Assembly (NCBI GenBank): GCA_006844635.1
Contig: SPJO01000134.1
Span: forward strand, 1-6,237
Length of the DNA: 6,237 bases
Reading direction: 5' to 3'
From: Methylophilaceae bacterium
GTDB taxonomy: Bacteria > Pseudomonadota > Gammaproteobacteria > Burkholderiales > Methylophilaceae
Shown here: piece after piece, positions 5,663 to 6,237 of the stretch
Layout: every line of letters begins with the position of its first letter
Numbering within the stretch: the stretch's first letter is position 1
Made by a program: the position numbers and the translations under genes
The notes under the pieces: model-generated
What the model was told of the DNA's origin: nothing
Seen by the model: only the letters and a program-made list of their open reading frames with translations
Databases searched by the model: none

Positions 5663-6237
5663 GTGGATAGACAATTACAATTAGAACAATGGCTAAAGAC
5701 TGTTTTGGCCGGAAAGCCATTCACGTTAACGACCGCGTCAGCAGATGCTAGTTTTCGGCGGTATTTTCGTGTGCATCTACCAGAAGAAACGTTGATCGCC
5801 ATGGATGCACCACCTGAGAAAGAAAGCTGCGAGCCGTTTGTAAAGATTGCTGAATTATTTGCAACAAGCGGTTTAAATGTACCAGAGGTGTTAGCACAGA
5901 ATTTGGCGCAGGGTTTTTTATTGCTCAGTGATTTGGGTGATGAGACTTATTTAGCTGCGCTTAATGAAAAAAGTGCAAAGCAGCTATATGGTGATGCGAC
6001 TAATGCGCTCATTCAATTACAACAAGCAAGCCAAGCAGACACGCTGCCCGCTTATGATGAAGCATTGTTAATGCGTGAGATGCAGTTGTTCCCTGAGTGG
6101 TATATCAATCAGCACCTCAATATCACGCTGACAGATGCGCAGCAAGAGGTGTTGGATAATACATTTAAAACACTAACGGATAATATGTTAAGCCAAGGTC
6201 AGACGTATGTGCACCGGGATTATCACTCGCGGAATTT
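5663..6237 (+). CDS. amgK: AmgK-like anomeric MurNAc/GlcNAc kinase (aminoglycoside phosphotransferase fold), 3' end cut by window
   Basis: This encodes a cytoplasmic small-molecule kinase of the aminoglycoside phosphotransferase (APH) superfamily. Within it, the AmgK family phosphorylates C1 of recovered MurNAc and GlcNAc, letting MurU make UDP-MurNAc in peptidoglycan recycling. Visible are the N-lobe ASFRRYFRV block (29-37), AMDAPPEKE (46-54), FLLLSDLGD (85-93) and the catalytic loop HRDYHSRN (184-191), with probable catalytic base D186 and metal-ligand N191. The window ends right after this Asn, so the metal-binding Asp motif and the C-lobe helices (perhaps 140 residues) lie outside. The start is GTG 5663, with GAAGG six bases upstream; a TTG at 5661 in another frame stops after seven codons. 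The same lptD-amgK divergent arrangement, with murU following, is known in Pseudomonas, which supports the call. The name rests on family resemblance and context, so a related APH-fold kinase of other substrate range remains possible. Confidence 0.85.
   Translation, partial: MDRQLQLEQWLKTVLAGKPFTLTTASADASFRRYFRVHLPEETLIAMDAPPEKESCEPFVKIAELFATSGLNVPEVLAQNLAQGFLLLSDLGDETYLAALNEKSAKQLYGDATNALIQLQQASQADTLPAYDEALLMREMQLFPEWYINQHLNITLTDAQQEVLDNTFKTLTDNMLSQGQTYVHRDYHSRN

Noticed and set aside
5661..5663. TTG as start of the plus-strand gene
   Set aside because: That frame reaches TAG after seven codons, whereas GTG 5663 opens the conserved kinase frame.
1..6237. A new defence, mobile or biosynthetic system
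   Set aside because: All sequence is accounted for by five conserved housekeeping or envelope genes and one 70-base promoter region. There are no foreign-looking genes, terminal repeats, tRNA scars or arrays.

Overview
This window is a compact, fully coding stretch of a Gram-negative proteobacterial chromosome. It holds the conserved envelope and housekeeping cluster lptD-surA-pdxA-rsmA on the minus strand. A divergent gene on the plus strand encodes an AmgK-like sugar kinase. The LPS-export barrel with its chaperone SurA shows a didermic, LPS-making bacterium. This gene order is widespread in Beta- and Gammaproteobacteria. The look of the LptD C-terminus (residues about 791-820) and the moderate base composition (below 50% GC by eye) suggest a betaproteobacterium, perhaps Nitrosomonadales/Methylophilaceae. 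That placement is inference from memory of the families, not a search.

Layout, in the direction of minus-strand transcription: lptD (5592-3082), surA (3085-1754), pdxA (1722-730) and rsmA (733 to beyond the left edge, its C-terminal end missing). lptD/surA and pdxA/rsmA each overlap by 4 bases (ATGA), and surA/pdxA are separated by 31 bases. None of surA, pdxA or rsmA has a convincing Shine-Dalgarno sequence, which fits a single operon with coupled translation. On the plus strand the amgK-like gene starts at GTG 5663 behind a good ribosome binding site and runs off the right edge just after its catalytic-loop motif.

The only substantial intergenic space is the 70-base divergent region 5593-5662. 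It contains a 10-base perfect palindrome (5625-5634) that presents TATAAT on both strands, so one -10 element could serve both directions. Next to the lptD start codon is an inverted repeat (5593-5612) that overlaps the possible amgK -35 box and would form a hairpin at the lptD start codon in mRNA.

The genes work together at the envelope: SurA folds outer-membrane barrels, LptD being a known client, and LptD inserts LPS in the outer leaflet. The AmgK family phosphorylates recycled cell-wall sugars for UDP-MurNAc synthesis. PdxA (vitamin B6) and RsmA (16S rRNA dimethylation) are housekeeping passengers. I found no mobile element, CRISPR array, RNA gene or clearly new system. The observations worth a second look are the symmetric bidirectional promoter, the start-codon hairpin, loss of both conserved histidines in SurA parvulin domain 1, an LptD with one cysteine pair, a roughly 57-residue insertion and very long signal-peptide n-region, and a perfect 11-base inverted repeat abutting a slippery A-run inside lptD.
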